From Bdellovibrionales bacterium (GTDB lineage: Bacteria; Bdellovibrionota; Bacteriovoracia; Bacteriovoracales; Bacteriovoracaceae): a stretch of 64,000 nucleotides of DNA. This document shows, piece by piece, positions 43,763 through 52,776 of this stretch (its first letter is position 1; the number at the start of each line of letters is the position of its first letter). The notes below the pieces were generated by a model. It searched no databases and was not told the origin of the DNA. It saw only the letters and a program-made list of their open reading frames with translations. The position numbers were made by a program, and so were the translations under genes. The stretch spans positions 1 through 64,000 of the forward strand of contig DAOWEO010000128.1 in assembly GCA_030638415.1 (NCBI GenBank), written 5' to 3'.

Positions 43763-44509
43763 CTAGAGGTGTAAATTAGTTAAGTATTTCACAATATTTT
43801 TATCCTTAACTACAAAGCTCTTAACCCTGTAACTTGAACGGCTACGAATCCAATCGAATGGGTTAATCTTGTTTCTTCCTAGAAAGAAGTCTACATGACT
43901 GCCATTAATTGCTCCTCCGGTATCTGCTGCAAAAAAGTACCCATCATGAGTAACACTTTTTCCATTATCCAAGTTAATCCGCTCACCCTTAGCACTCGGT
44001 ATATAGAGAACCGTGCCATATGAGATATATTTAGGATCTACTGCAATGGATCGATATGGAACTAGCTTGTAAGTTTTTACTCCATTTCCGTAGCGGCTGT
44101 TAGACAGCATGAACCGTGAAGCTCCTACATTATAAGAGAAGTAACGTGAACAATTTACCTTGGATAAACCCACACTTTTTACGAAATTAAATACCTTTAA
44201 CTCACCGGTAAGTGTTTGTACTTGAAAGCTTCCCTCCAAAGCACCATGGCACCAATCTGATAGAGATAATTCTACTCCAAACCTCTGTCCGGAAGTATTT
44301 AAAATATCGTATCCACCACTTACTGCATCATAGAGAGGAACATAGTAATATGTACCCCAGATAAACTTACTTTCTATCGTTTGCTCTGGTGGTGTAATAT
44401 TAAATAGTACTTCTTCATCTTGAGGCTCTAGAAATAATTTAGCCCCAGGTGTATTGGCTTGCTCACAGCTAAGCAGTACCAACGTCAAAATCAACAATAT
44501 CATTTTCAT
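43763..44509 (-). CDS. 3D-domain lipoprotein (MltA-like C-terminal barrel)
   Basis: About 248 residues from the ATG at 44509, five bases after GGAG. The signal MKMILLILTLVLLSCEQ has a lipobox LLSC. The C-terminal half is a 3D domain (..YISYGTVLYIPSAKG.., ..HDGYFFAADTGGAINGSHVDFFLG), the double-psi barrel with conserved Asp residues found in MltA and related lytic transglycosylases. Peptidoglycan cleavage in the periplasm is likely but the catalytic N-part is not diagnostic. It is divergent from the large secreted-protein gene. Confidence 0.8.
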   Translation of the reverse strand: MKMILLILTLVLLSCEQANTPGAKLFLEPQDEEVLFNITPPEQTIESKFIWGTYYYVPLYDAVSGGYDILNTSGQRFGVELSLSDWCHGALEGSFQVQTLTGELKVFNFVKSVGLSKVNCSRYFSYNVGASRFMLSNSRYGNGVKTYKLVPYRSIAVDPKYISYGTVLYIPSAKGERINLDNGKSVTHDGYFFAADTGGAINGSHVDFFLGRNKINPFDWIRSRSSYRVKSFVVKDKNIVKYLTNLHL

Positions 44510-44570
44510 ATAGTCTCCACTATCAATTAGGCCACTTCCACTCCTTACTGGCAAAACGCACTGCATCGTT

Positions 44571-44587
44571 CTGGTATGCTTTTTGCA
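44571..44587 (+). promoter_or_regulatory. Sigma-54-type promoter of the 1348-residue protein gene
   Basis: CTGGTATGCTTTTTGCA: GG at 44573-44574 and GC at 44585-44586 with exactly ten bases between, matching the -24/-12 layout (consensus TGGCAC-N5-TTGCW). The transcription start would be near 44598, about 100 bases before the ATG. The match is by eye. Confidence 0.6.
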
Positions 44588-44699
44588 ATAACAATATTAA
44601 ATATAAGTGTATCGAAAGTACGTTTTTTCAAATAGTTACGATTGACTGTAAACGACTACTGGCTATTTTTTAGTCAAACTGTCTAAAAAGAAGAGGAAT

Positions 44700-47600
44700 A
44701 TGCTAAATTGGTTACGGACAACATTTACCATACTTTCAAGCTTGAGCTTACTTCTAAGCTCAATTCCCTTACATCTACTAGCATCTCAACCAGTCGAAAT
44801 CTCTGAAGTACTTACTTCGCTTAATAATTTTTCATCACTTATCTATGGAACTGAAAATAATGGCAAACCAGGACTGTTACAAAATGTACAAACAGTATTT
44901 AAGGCAGCTGACACTGATGATGAATCAAGTGTAACCATGCAAGATTTTAATCTTAAGCCTATATTAAATAAACTTCGTTCACTGCAGACAACAATTACCA
45001 ATACACTTGATCAAGAGGAGCTAGAAGAAGAGGTTATTAACAACCTAATTCTAAGTTCTTTTGCTTATATTGATATTCCTTTCTATGAATTTTTATCAAT
45101 TTGGAAATCCAAGGATCAGTTAGCCTATCGTTACCAATTACAACAGGAGTATCGTTCTCAATTTTCTATCGAATTTTTAAGTGACAAACTTAAAGAGCAA
45201 AGTAAAATGATGAATTTTTTAATTATAGAAAATGATAATGCTACCTTTTCTTTTAAACTTGCTCCATTCGAGCAATTAAAAAAAGAGTTACAGGTATCCA
45301 TCCAAATTCCTGCTGTACATACTTATCTCAAAGCAACAAGGTTAATGGCCTTGCAAATGATGCTTCAGCAACAAAGCCTTTATCAAGGATATCTTGGAAA
45401 TTCTGATGAAGTTACAATACCTCAAAGTTGTCAGGAAGTTAGCTTTACCAAACTTCCTGAATCTTACACCTTTGAAATGCCATCTGCAGAGACCAGGCAA
45501 ACGATGATTACCAATATGCTCATAAATAACGGACTAATTGCAGGTACTGATATTTATAGAGAAAACTTTTTAGAAAGTAGTAACCCTCACCTAGCTTCAG
45601 GTAGTGTAACTCAAATTCTTCCATTCCAACAACATAGTTTAGCAACACAGGCCATAAAAAAACCGCAGTCAATATCAATTGATGATCTTTCTACATTTGA
45701 TAATGTGCTAGCACTAAAAGAGTCAGCACTAATAGCTCTTTTTGATCGGGAAAACAAACGTTCAAAACAACGAGCCTGTGGAGGTCGTAACTGTGCTGAT
45801 CGTATGTCAAAAGCATCAATTACTAAAATAGAAAAAATTATGTTCAAAATGATACAATTTTCTAATCCAGCATGGATTATTAAACAAAATGGTAAAACCA
45901 TAACTGTTGATACAGAAGCCTATAATGCATATATTATCGATCAGCTTAAGCTACAAAATAAAAAGAGCTGGACTAGTATTATGCCAGTATCCCTAAAGAA
46001 CAGACTACAAAACCGTCAGGTATCAATTAACTTTCCACTACAGGGAGCTCCATCTTTATGGAACTCCTGGAGTCTGCGTAAGATTTATAGCTCTTTAAAG
46101 AAAACTTCAACAAAACAACGTAGCACAATACTAGCAAGAACTTGTAAGCAGGAGAGCTCAAGTATCTGCCAGAGAAAGGATGTACGAAGATTTGATGGTC
46201 AACAAACATATAAAAACTTGATGGTAATCCTGAGTGAGTTTGACCAATCAAACGACTACCTTCCTGAACTATTAAAAAATGAAGATTTTTACAAGAGTAA
46301 TAATAAGTTTTTTCAGCAACTCTGGAAGCAGCTAGTAGCTCAGGGTTTACTTGATAATAAGCTAAATCAATTTAACCTTTTAAGTAATCAGTTCAACTCT
46401 TATAATCATTGGGCAGCACTTTACTTTAGCTTCCAACACATAATATCGACTAACAATTTTTCAAACTTAGAAAAAAGACTTTTGAAAAAAGTAGGACAGA
46501 CTCTAGGTGTAGATAAAGATTTCAGCCCTTTTATGGCCGATACACTATTAACAAAAAATGAGAAAAAATCTCTTTGGAAACAAATTCTCAATCAAGCTAA
46601 TGAAAAAAATGGTTACCTGTTTAACCAGGACTCTCCTTTGCAACATCAACAAATAAACTATTATGAGATGATTAATAATCTTGCACAAAAAAATATTTTT
46701 TCTAGCGACTCTATTTTAAATACCATCGACTCATTTGATAAGCAAGCAGACATTATCCCTATGTACTCCACCATTAAACAACTACAAAAAGGACCAGGAT
46801 TTAAAAAAATTCAGCTATTGCAACAATTATATAACACCAAAGGTAACTTAGAAAAACAAGAACAGATTGCTGAAATTTTGATTCAAATGGATGCTGAAGG
46901 GAAAGACTCGACAAACGAATGGGATAGCTTTAACAGTATAGGTAGTAATGACATAAAAACACTTTATTTAGAGATGGATAACAAGATCAAGTCTCCATTA
47001 TATACATATCTAGTCCAAGATGCAGCAGCACTCAGACTACGCCAAATAAAAGATAAAATTAAGTATCTCTGTTCACGAAGTGAAGATGGAATTGATGATC
47101 TCAAAGATATTTATTACTCAACAGCAAAAGCTCAGATGCAACTTAATAGTCAATTTGGAATTCAACCAAACTCCAAAGTTCAAGAGTTTTTAGGTAAATA
47201 CAATAAAAATGAAAAATCATCATTATGGTTTGGACTTGGATCAGCTGCCCTCTTTATTGGGTCCACTATTCTTGGTGCAGGATGTACTGTAGTTACTGGA
47301 GGTCTCTGTATGCCGTTAACTGCCGCGGTACTGGCTGGGTTAGCAACAGGAACACAGGTATTTGTAGCAAATATCGAATTTCAAGAGAGTATTGATGCTA
47401 ATCACAGAGCTAGTGAATTGGCAGAATTTGAGCAACTTGGTCTTACTGATCATGATAGTGTATCCCAAGTTGAGCGAAGTTACCTGTGGGGTGTAATGGA
47501 GATTGCCTTTACAATTCCTCTTATAGGTCAATTAGGTCGTGGTATAGAGATTGGACATAAAATGGTTAAAGCAAATTTAAAAGGGGCATTAAAAGGTGCG

Positions 47601-48746
47601 TCAAAGCTAGAAAAAAAACTATTTTATAAATCAATTACTGAACAGGTCAATGCAAAATATGCGAAACATATTCTAGGGTTTTCCTCACTATCGATAGAGT
47701 TAAAAAGTAGTTTTAAACAGCTATTTAAAAATAAGTCGACAACAAAGCTGATGAACCAAGCTTTTGATACAGGAAAAGTCGTCATGACCCAGAGTCCTAA
47801 AGAGATAGACAATGCTTTTGCTAGCAGTGTTATGAAATTTTTTAATAATAATCCTAAGAAATTTAGTAAATTCTTACAACAATATTCTGATAAAGAGATT
47901 ACTCTATCTAAGCAGCTACTAGAAAAGTTAGCAATTTATGAACATCCTGAAGACCTGTCAAAGCTAAGACGAATATGGGGAAAATTTCTCCCACAAATGA
48001 AAATAAAGAGGCTACAAGCTTTTCTAAAGCAAGAGAAGAGTCTTAAAGAAATTGCAGCTCAAGTAAGTAAGCGAGAAGGATCATCTCAAGAGTTAACTAA
48101 ATTTATATCCGAACATGCCGATAGCTTTTCTCTTATATTTGAAAGCTTACCTTTTCAAAAAAAGGAACTTCCTCACATGATGATAGCACTAGGTGGACCA
48201 GTTTTTCGTAGCCGAGTCCCACTATACAGCAGACTAACAGAGGTGACGATCTTAAAGCGAATCTCATCTGCTAGAAATCTTTTACGAAAAGAGTCACTAC
48301 GAGAAATTGCACAAAATACATTAGGCCTACCTAAAGGTATCAGCTATCATCAAACATATGCGCTATACAATAGCTTTCAACAGAGTGTCTTACAGCATGC
48401 GGCCATCAATAATCCTGTAACGGCTAAGCGTCTAGAAAAGCTCAACCATAAGATTTTTGCTAATGCTTTAGGTTATCTAAAACAGAAAGGATTCCAAGGC
48501 AACCAAACGGACCTTCGTAGAATTCTTTTTACACCTCAAAGTATTGATGAATCTGTGCAAGCACAAAATATTTGGAATATGGTTCCAGCAGAGAAGCTTT
48601 TTAAGTTTAGTAGTGAAGATAAGTTTTTAACTCAGATGGTAAAAGAATTTCAAAATCCTACAGGTCTTAATCAATTCCAAGATTTTGTCCACGCACTAAA
48701 GCTACTCTCAATTAGTAAGACCCCCGAACTTGCAAATATCCTTTAA
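44700..48746 (+). CDS. Very large secreted helical protein with hydrophobic hairpin, unknown family
   Basis: 1348 residues. A signal peptide is visible (MLNWLRTTFTILSSLSLLLSSIPLHLLASQ). The body is predicted mostly helical, Gln/Asn/Lys-rich, with scattered cysteine pairs (RACGGRNCADRM, ARTCKQESSSICQ). A Gly/Ala-rich hydrophobic hairpin lies near residues 840-886 (SLWFGLGSAALFIGSTILG.. and LTAAVLAGLATGTQVFV), with a third hydrophobic patch near 925-945 (WGVMEIAFTIPLIGQLG). Such hairpins occur in pore-forming and effector proteins. No domain is recognised. GAGG precedes the ATG closely. Sigma-54-type control is suggested by the upstream promoter. Confidence 0.75.
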   Translation: MLNWLRTTFTILSSLSLLLSSIPLHLLASQPVEISEVLTSLNNFSSLIYGTENNGKPGLLQNVQTVFKAADTDDESSVTMQDFNLKPILNKLRSLQTTITNTLDQEELEEEVINNLILSSFAYIDIPFYEFLSIWKSKDQLAYRYQLQQEYRSQFSIEFLSDKLKEQSKMMNFLIIENDNATFSFKLAPFEQLKKELQVSIQIPAVHTYLKATRLMALQMMLQQQSLYQGYLGNSDEVTIPQSCQEVSFTKLPESYTFEMPSAETRQTMITNMLINNGLIAGTDIYRENFLESSNPHLASGSVTQILPFQQHSLATQAIKKPQSISIDDLSTFDNVLALKESALIALFDRENKRSKQRACGGRNCADRMSKASITKIEKIMFKMIQFSNPAWIIKQNGKTITVDTEAYNAYIIDQLKLQNKKSWTSIMPVSLKNRLQNRQVSINFPLQGAPSLWNSWSLRKIYSSLKKTSTKQRSTILARTCKQESSSICQRKDVRRFDGQQTYKNLMVILSEFDQSNDYLPELLKNEDFYKSNNKFFQQLWKQLVAQGLLDNKLNQFNLLSNQFNSYNHWAALYFSFQHIISTNNFSNLEKRLLKKVGQTLGVDKDFSPFMADTLLTKNEKKSLWKQILNQANEKNGYLFNQDSPLQHQQINYYEMINNLAQKNIFSSDSILNTIDSFDKQADIIPMYSTIKQLQKGPGFKKIQLLQQLYNTKGNLEKQEQIAEILIQMDAEGKDSTNEWDSFNSIGSNDIKTLYLEMDNKIKSPLYTYLVQDAAALRLRQIKDKIKYLCSRSEDGIDDLKDIYYSTAKAQMQLNSQFGIQPNSKVQEFLGKYNKNEKSSLWFGLGSAALFIGSTILGAGCTVVTGGLCMPLTAAVLAGLATGTQVFVANIEFQESIDANHRASELAEFEQLGLTDHDSVSQVERSYLWGVMEIAFTIPLIGQLGRGIEIGHKMVKANLKGALKGASKLEKKLFYKSITEQVNAKYAKHILGFSSLSIELKSSFKQLFKNKSTTKLMNQAFDTGKVVMTQSPKEIDNAFASSVMKFFNNNPKKFSKFLQQYSDKEITLSKQLLEKLAIYEHPEDLSKLRRIWGKFLPQMKIKRLQAFLKQEKSLKEIAAQVSKREGSSQELTKFISEHADSFSLIFESLPFQKKELPHMMIALGGPVFRSRVPLYSRLTEVTILKRISSARNLLRKESLREIAQNTLGLPKGISYHQTYALYNSFQQSVLQHAAINNPVTAKRLEKLNHKIFANALGYLKQKGFQGNQTDLRRILFTPQSIDESVQAQNIWNMVPAEKLFKFSSEDKFLTQMVKEFQNPTGLNQFQDFVHALKLLSISKTPELANIL

Positions 48747-49753
48747 GAGCTTAAGAAGTCTGGAATCTTACCTTCAAGTAGATCGGCCATAGTTTTAGTC
48801 GCTTCAAATTGGGCTAAGACAATTTTCACAATTGCAGTCATCGGTACAGCTAAAAACATTCCAGGAACTCCCCATACCATTCCCCAAAACATTAGAAAAA
48901 TTAAAATTGTAATAGGGTGAAGATTCATACTCTCTCCCATTAACTTCGTCTCTATAATGTTTCCAATAGAAAATTGCGTTACTCCTAGTAAAGAGAGTGC
49001 TAAATAAAATTTCCACCCAATTCCATATTGCAAAATAATTATTGGTAATGGAAGAATTACGGCAATTAAAGAACCAAAGTTTGGAATAAAGTTAAAAATA
49101 AAAGCTAAAACTCCAAACATAAACGCTAAATCTATTCCTAAAAAAGCAAGTACCAACCAAGTTATGATACCGGTTAAAAAAGATGTAAAAAACTTTGTTG
49201 AAACATACTTTGAAATACGCAGATGAATTTCTGAAACAAACTCATTATGTTCATTAGGCTTATTCCCAATAATTAAAAAAAGTGAAAAAATCATAATCAA
49301 TACCATATTACCAAGCAGTGACAGAATTCCTCCTGAAAATCCTTGAATCCATTTTAATACAGGCAGTACCTTAAGCTCATGCTTAATACTATTCAGGTCC
49401 AAATCAATCCCCTGCGTAGCTAATAGATTAGTAGACCACGTGACAAAACTTACTAATTTATCACGATACAATTCAGCTCCTTGTAAAAAATTATCTACAG
49501 AGTGCACTATAAAAAAAAGAATTATCCCTGACAAAAATAGAAAAAGCATAATTGTGAGAAGTAGTGACAACCACCTAGAAAGCTTTAGCTTGACTTCAAT
49601 GAGTGCTGTCACTGGAGAGATAATTGCAAATAGAAAAATTGATATAACAAATGGCACTAAGATCGCCTTTGTATAGATCAGTGCACCAACCATCATGATT
49701 AGAGCAATTAGCATCAAAGAAATATTATTAATTCGCTCAAAACTATTATCCAT
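48743..49753 (-). CDS. AI-2E-family transporter (PerM/TqsA-like permease)
   Basis: 336 residues with about seven to eight hydrophobic segments and the family pattern: N-terminal pair (ISLMLIALIMMVGALIYTKAILVPFVISIFLFAIISP), long extracytoplasmic helical region, and the conserved C-terminal ..FNFIPNFGSLIAVILPLPI.. and ..IETKLMGESMNLHPITILIFLMFWG.VWGVPGMFLAVP. Family members export small molecules or autoinducer-2, and substrate is uncertain. Its end overlaps the end of the large gene by four bases, convergent. Confidence 0.88.
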   Translation of the reverse strand: MDNSFERINNISLMLIALIMMVGALIYTKAILVPFVISIFLFAIISPVTALIEVKLKLSRWLSLLLTIMLFLFLSGIILFFIVHSVDNFLQGAELYRDKLVSFVTWSTNLLATQGIDLDLNSIKHELKVLPVLKWIQGFSGGILSLLGNMVLIMIFSLFLIIGNKPNEHNEFVSEIHLRISKYVSTKFFTSFLTGIITWLVLAFLGIDLAFMFGVLAFIFNFIPNFGSLIAVILPLPIIILQYGIGWKFYLALSLLGVTQFSIGNIIETKLMGESMNLHPITILIFLMFWGMVWGVPGMFLAVPMTAIVKIVLAQFEATKTMADLLEGKIPDFLSS

Positions 49754-49877
49754 TACTACCCACCTAATTTTAAATTTAAAAGTATTTCAAAATTCTAGTA
49801 TTTATCTTTATAAAAGTAAAAAAACTAGTATGATATTGTGAAAGATATTTTTATTTGAAAAAGCAGGAGATCCATAT

Positions 49878-50342
49878 ATGACAGAATCCAATTATACTCA
49901 TACATTGACGATGAGCATTCTAACCAATACGGAAATGGCTAATTTTGCAGGTAATATTCATGGAGGCCAGCTTCTAAAACTTGTTGATGAAGTCGCTTAT
50001 GCTTGTGCATGCCGTTATTGTGGTAATTTCTGTGTTACCCTTAGTGTCGATCAGGTTTTCTTCAAAAAACCTATTAAAATGGGGCAACTCTTAACTTTTC
50101 TAGCGTCAGTAAATTATACAGGTACAACATCAATGGAGATTGGAGTAAAAGTAATTGCAGAAGATGTTACCAGTCGAACAGTTACCCATACGAATAGTTG
50201 CTATATCACAATGGTTGCGACAAACGAAAAAGGCAAGACCATAAAAGTGCCCCCCTATATACCTACTACTAATATAGAGAAAAAAAGACATACCCAGGCT
50301 CAAAAAAGACGAGCACTACGATTAGAAGTTAACAAAGACTGA
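49878..50342 (+). CDS. Acyl-CoA thioesterase, hotdog fold (YciA-like)
   Basis: 154 residues. The hotdog signature is plain: ANFAGNIHGGQLLKLVDEVAYACACRY, then VTLSVDQVFFKKPIKMGQLLTF and MEIGVKVIAED. The Asn-x-HGG region and Asp on the helix are the catalytic elements of the acyl-CoA hydrolase (YciA/BFIT) group. It is a cytoplasmic enzyme acting on acyl-CoA, chain length unknown. AGGAGA lies before the ATG. The C-terminus is strongly basic (KKRHTQAQKRRALRLEVNKD). Confidence 0.88.
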   Translation: MTESNYTHTLTMSILTNTEMANFAGNIHGGQLLKLVDEVAYACACRYCGNFCVTLSVDQVFFKKPIKMGQLLTFLASVNYTGTTSMEIGVKVIAEDVTSRTVTHTNSCYITMVATNEKGKTIKVPPYIPTTNIEKKRHTQAQKRRALRLEVNKD

Positions 50343-50353
50343 GAAATATAAAA

Positions 50354-51274
50354 TTATCTAAAAATTTTCCAGCAGTTTTTCTTTTTTAACTGATCTAAAG
50401 AATCCTTAAGGACAGGATCATTATCCGCCTTGGTATAAAACCACTGCTCTAGATTAGCGACACGCCCTCGATCTAGATCAACAGGTTTTTCTTTACCTAT
50501 TTTTTCCAAAGTATTAGTCCAGTACTTCATATCACTACTGCTCAAGTTATCAGTCATTAAAGTGTAAAGCTTGCTCGTATGAAAATAACTTTGATTACCC
50601 ACATTGTTAAAATTTCTTAGAGCAATACCGAGTGCTTTTTCTTGCTTGGAGCCTGTACTCATTTTAGCTAAAGCAACATAAAAACGTCTCTTATCGACAT
50701 CAGGTATTGTACTCACAATTTTATCCATTTCAGGAATATGTAATACTCCTCCCATCCTCTTAATACGTCGGTTCAGCTGCTTTGCGCTCCGAGGTACAAT
50801 TCTTAAAATTTTTGAAGTTGATTTTGAAGTTTTTTGAGAAATCGCAACTATCCCCATTTTGTATAGCTCATCAGTAACACATGCTCCACACATCATAAAT
50901 GGACCACTTGCTTTTTTCTCTGCTTGCACAGATAACCGATTAACTAATTTTGCCAAATCTTGATCTGTAAATTCACTAACATCTTTTGAGAGAAGGCTCG
51001 TGATTTTTGGGTCAAAGTTAAAAATACGTTTAAAATCTTTACTCGTTGTTGGGTATTTTCCACGATTAAATGCCTTGATGGTTAGGTCAAGACTACTATG
51101 AAGCTGAGTTGCTGCATCAGTACTAAGTTTAATTCCGGAATTAGAAATTAATTTATCAATGCTTTTAGCACTACCTTTTATTAGTTCCATTACTGGCATT
51201 GCAAATATATTAGCACTATACAGCCAAAAGCTACCTAAAATGATTGCTGTAACTTTGCTTTTTATACTCTTCAT
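50354..51274 (-). CDS. Hypothetical secreted helical protein
   Basis: About 306 residues from the ATG at 51274, five bases after GGAGGA; an ATG at 51298 has no site. A signal peptide is present (MKSIKSKVTAIILGSFWLYSANIFAMPV). The rest is helical and basic, with a single Cys cluster (MMCGACVTDEL) near residue 140 and CWKIFR at the end. No family is recognised. It is separated from the thioesterase by 11 bases, convergent. Confidence 0.7.
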   Translation of the reverse strand: MKSIKSKVTAIILGSFWLYSANIFAMPVMELIKGSAKSIDKLISNSGIKLSTDAATQLHSSLDLTIKAFNRGKYPTTSKDFKRIFNFDPKITSLLSKDVSEFTDQDLAKLVNRLSVQAEKKASGPFMMCGACVTDELYKMGIVAISQKTSKSTSKILRIVPRSAKQLNRRIKRMGGVLHIPEMDKIVSTIPDVDKRRFYVALAKMSTGSKQEKALGIALRNFNNVGNQSYFHTSKLYTLMTDNLSSSDMKYWTNTLEKIGKEKPVDLDRGRVANLEQWFYTKADNDPVLKDSLDQLKKKNCWKIFR

Positions 51275-51413
51275 AGTAATCCTCCAAAACACTTTCACTT
51301 CTATTTCAAAATACCAAAGTAGATAGGTTTACTACTCACCATTGCCACCTTTATTTATAATTATATTATCGTCATCACAAGACAAAGGCTAAGCTAAAAT
51401 ACTCCCAATCTTT

Positions 51414-51438
51414 TAGCGGGCAACTTATTCCCGCTAAC
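51414..51438. repeat. Perfect 8-bp hairpin upstream of the histidine kinase gene
   Basis: TTAGCGGG (51414-51421) and CCCGCTAA (51431-51438) flank a nine-base loop. A few T follow on the plus strand (CCTTTC), too few for a strong terminator. It lies between two divergent genes, so it could be a leader hairpin or a boundary element. Confidence 0.45.
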
Positions 51439-51501
51439 CTTTCATATGACTTGCTATATCATTAATAATAGCGATAACTACCAACAATTAAGGATGTAGA
51501 C

Positions 51502-52569
51502 ATGCATACCAAAGAGTTAGAAGTTGCAATAAATAGTGCTCCTGTTACTATTTCATGGATATCATCAGATCTTATATATTTAGGAGTTAATCCTCTATTA
51601 GCAACCCTAATGAAGACTAACTCTGAAGACATCGTTGGGACAAAGCTTGGTAGCTACACTGAACAAACATTTATTCAAGAATTCGCACAAGAGCTATTCA
51701 ACTCCCCTGAGCCGCAATTATCACGAGAGATTTATACTATTTTAGACGAACAAGAACATTGGTACCATATTCTAGGTAGAAAATATGATAATAACTCTAA
51801 GGCGACGTTAATTGGTATTGATATAAGTAAGCAAAAGGAATCTCAAAGAAAAGCAACCTTAATGGAAAAGTTGGCGATGATTGGTGAAGTAGCATCTAAT
51901 TTGATTCATGAAATTAACAATCCCTTAACTACAATTAACCTAAAGACACAAAAACTAAAAAAACTTGAATTTAACGATGCTAAAGACCTACATCAACAGG
52001 TTATTGAGATTGCTGACCAGCTTATCGATACAGAACGACGCGTATCAGAAATAATTAAAACGATGAAACGAGTATCTCATGTGGATACAACATCATCCGA
52101 TACTAAACTACCTTGTAATATTAGTACATTAATACAACAAGCCTTAGAGCTATGTGAAGCTAAATTAAAATCTCAACATATTACAATTACCTGTCATATA
52201 GAGAAAGATCTAGAACTAAACATATTTGAAACTGAAATTTTACAGCTGATTGTTAATTTAATAACGAACAGTACGGACGCTATAAATAACATGCAAAAAA
52301 AATGGATTAAGATTGCAGCAATTACCTCCCAAAATCATTGTCTTATCTCTGTTTGTGATTCTGGAAATGGAATCCCAAAACACCTCCAAAAAAAGATTTT
52401 AGAACCTTTTTTCACCACTAAGGTCAAAGGCAAAGGAACTGGAATTGGCTTGGGTTTATGCCAGAAATTTGCAGCAAACCATCAAGGAACATTTTATATT
52501 GATAATACTTCTCCAAATACTAAATTTGTTCTGAAGCTACCCTTAATGTTACCAACCGCCTTAGTATAG
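51502..52569 (+). CDS. Soluble PAS-type sensor histidine kinase (NtrB-like)
   Basis: 355 residues with no membrane segment. A PAS domain covers about 1-115 (..ISWISSDLIYLGVNPLLATLM..). The HisKA helix has the phospho-acceptor His136 in SNLIHEINNPLTTI. The ATP-binding domain shows the N box (NLITNSTDAINN), G1 (DSGNGIPKHL), F (EPFFTTK) and G2 (GKGTGIGLGLC). The arrangement is like NtrB-type kinases that feed sigma-54 activators. No response regulator is adjacent. A sigma-54-type promoter for the next gene lies 120 bases downstream. Confidence 0.9.
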   Translation: MHTKELEVAINSAPVTISWISSDLIYLGVNPLLATLMKTNSEDIVGTKLGSYTEQTFIQEFAQELFNSPEPQLSREIYTILDEQEHWYHILGRKYDNNSKATLIGIDISKQKESQRKATLMEKLAMIGEVASNLIHEINNPLTTINLKTQKLKKLEFNDAKDLHQQVIEIADQLIDTERRVSEIIKTMKRVSHVDTTSSDTKLPCNISTLIQQALELCEAKLKSQHITITCHIEKDLELNIFETEILQLIVNLITNSTDAINNMQKKWIKIAAITSQNHCLISVCDSGNGIPKHLQKKILEPFFTTKVKGKGTGIGLGLCQKFAANHQGTFYIDNTSPNTKFVLKLPLMLPTALV

Positions 52570-52572
52570 TGG

Positions 52573-52639
52573 TGACACTTTGACCCTAGAGACATTTTAG
52601 CATCATATATTTTTTGCTTATAACTATTAAACAGTGTCA
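52573..52639 (+). promoter_or_regulatory. Possible upstream activator site: inverted TGACACT/AGTGTCA
   Basis: TGACACT (52573-52579) and its reverse complement AGTGTCA (52633-52639) lie 50-120 bases upstream of the sigma-54-type promoter, a distance at which enhancer-binding proteins act. The half-sites are short and widely spaced (53 bases), so this is tentative. Confidence 0.25.
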
Positions 52640-52689
52640 ATAATACCCTACTGCTATGTGAATAGTATTTAAATTCATATACTTATACT

Positions 52690-52706
52690 TTGGCATACTC
52701 TTTGCT
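52690..52706 (+). promoter_or_regulatory. Sigma-54-type promoter of the 278-residue secreted protein
   Basis: TTGGCATACTCTTTGCT: GG (52692-52693), ten bases, GC (52704-52705). TTGGCA at -24 and TTGCT at -12 are close to consensus. Start of transcription would be near 52717, giving a leader of about 60 bases containing the dyad at 52712-52730. Confidence 0.65.
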
Positions 52707-52711
52707 TTAGG

Positions 52712-52730
52712 CATGTATAGGCCATACATG
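52712..52730 (+). promoter_or_regulatory. Perfect dyad at the transcription start
   Basis: CATGTAT-AGGCC-ATACATG, a 7-bp perfect inverted repeat with a five-base centre, located 6-25 bases past the -12 element. It could be a repressor operator or a 5' stem-loop in the transcript. Confidence 0.45.
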
Positions 52731-52776
52731 ACGTTGGTTATTAGAGAGAAACTTAATTTAGTTTTAGGAGAGAATT

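Noticed and set aside
44540-44562. A second sigma-54-like TGGCA...TGC just upstream of 44571
   Set aside because: Spacing between GG and GC is 11, not 10.
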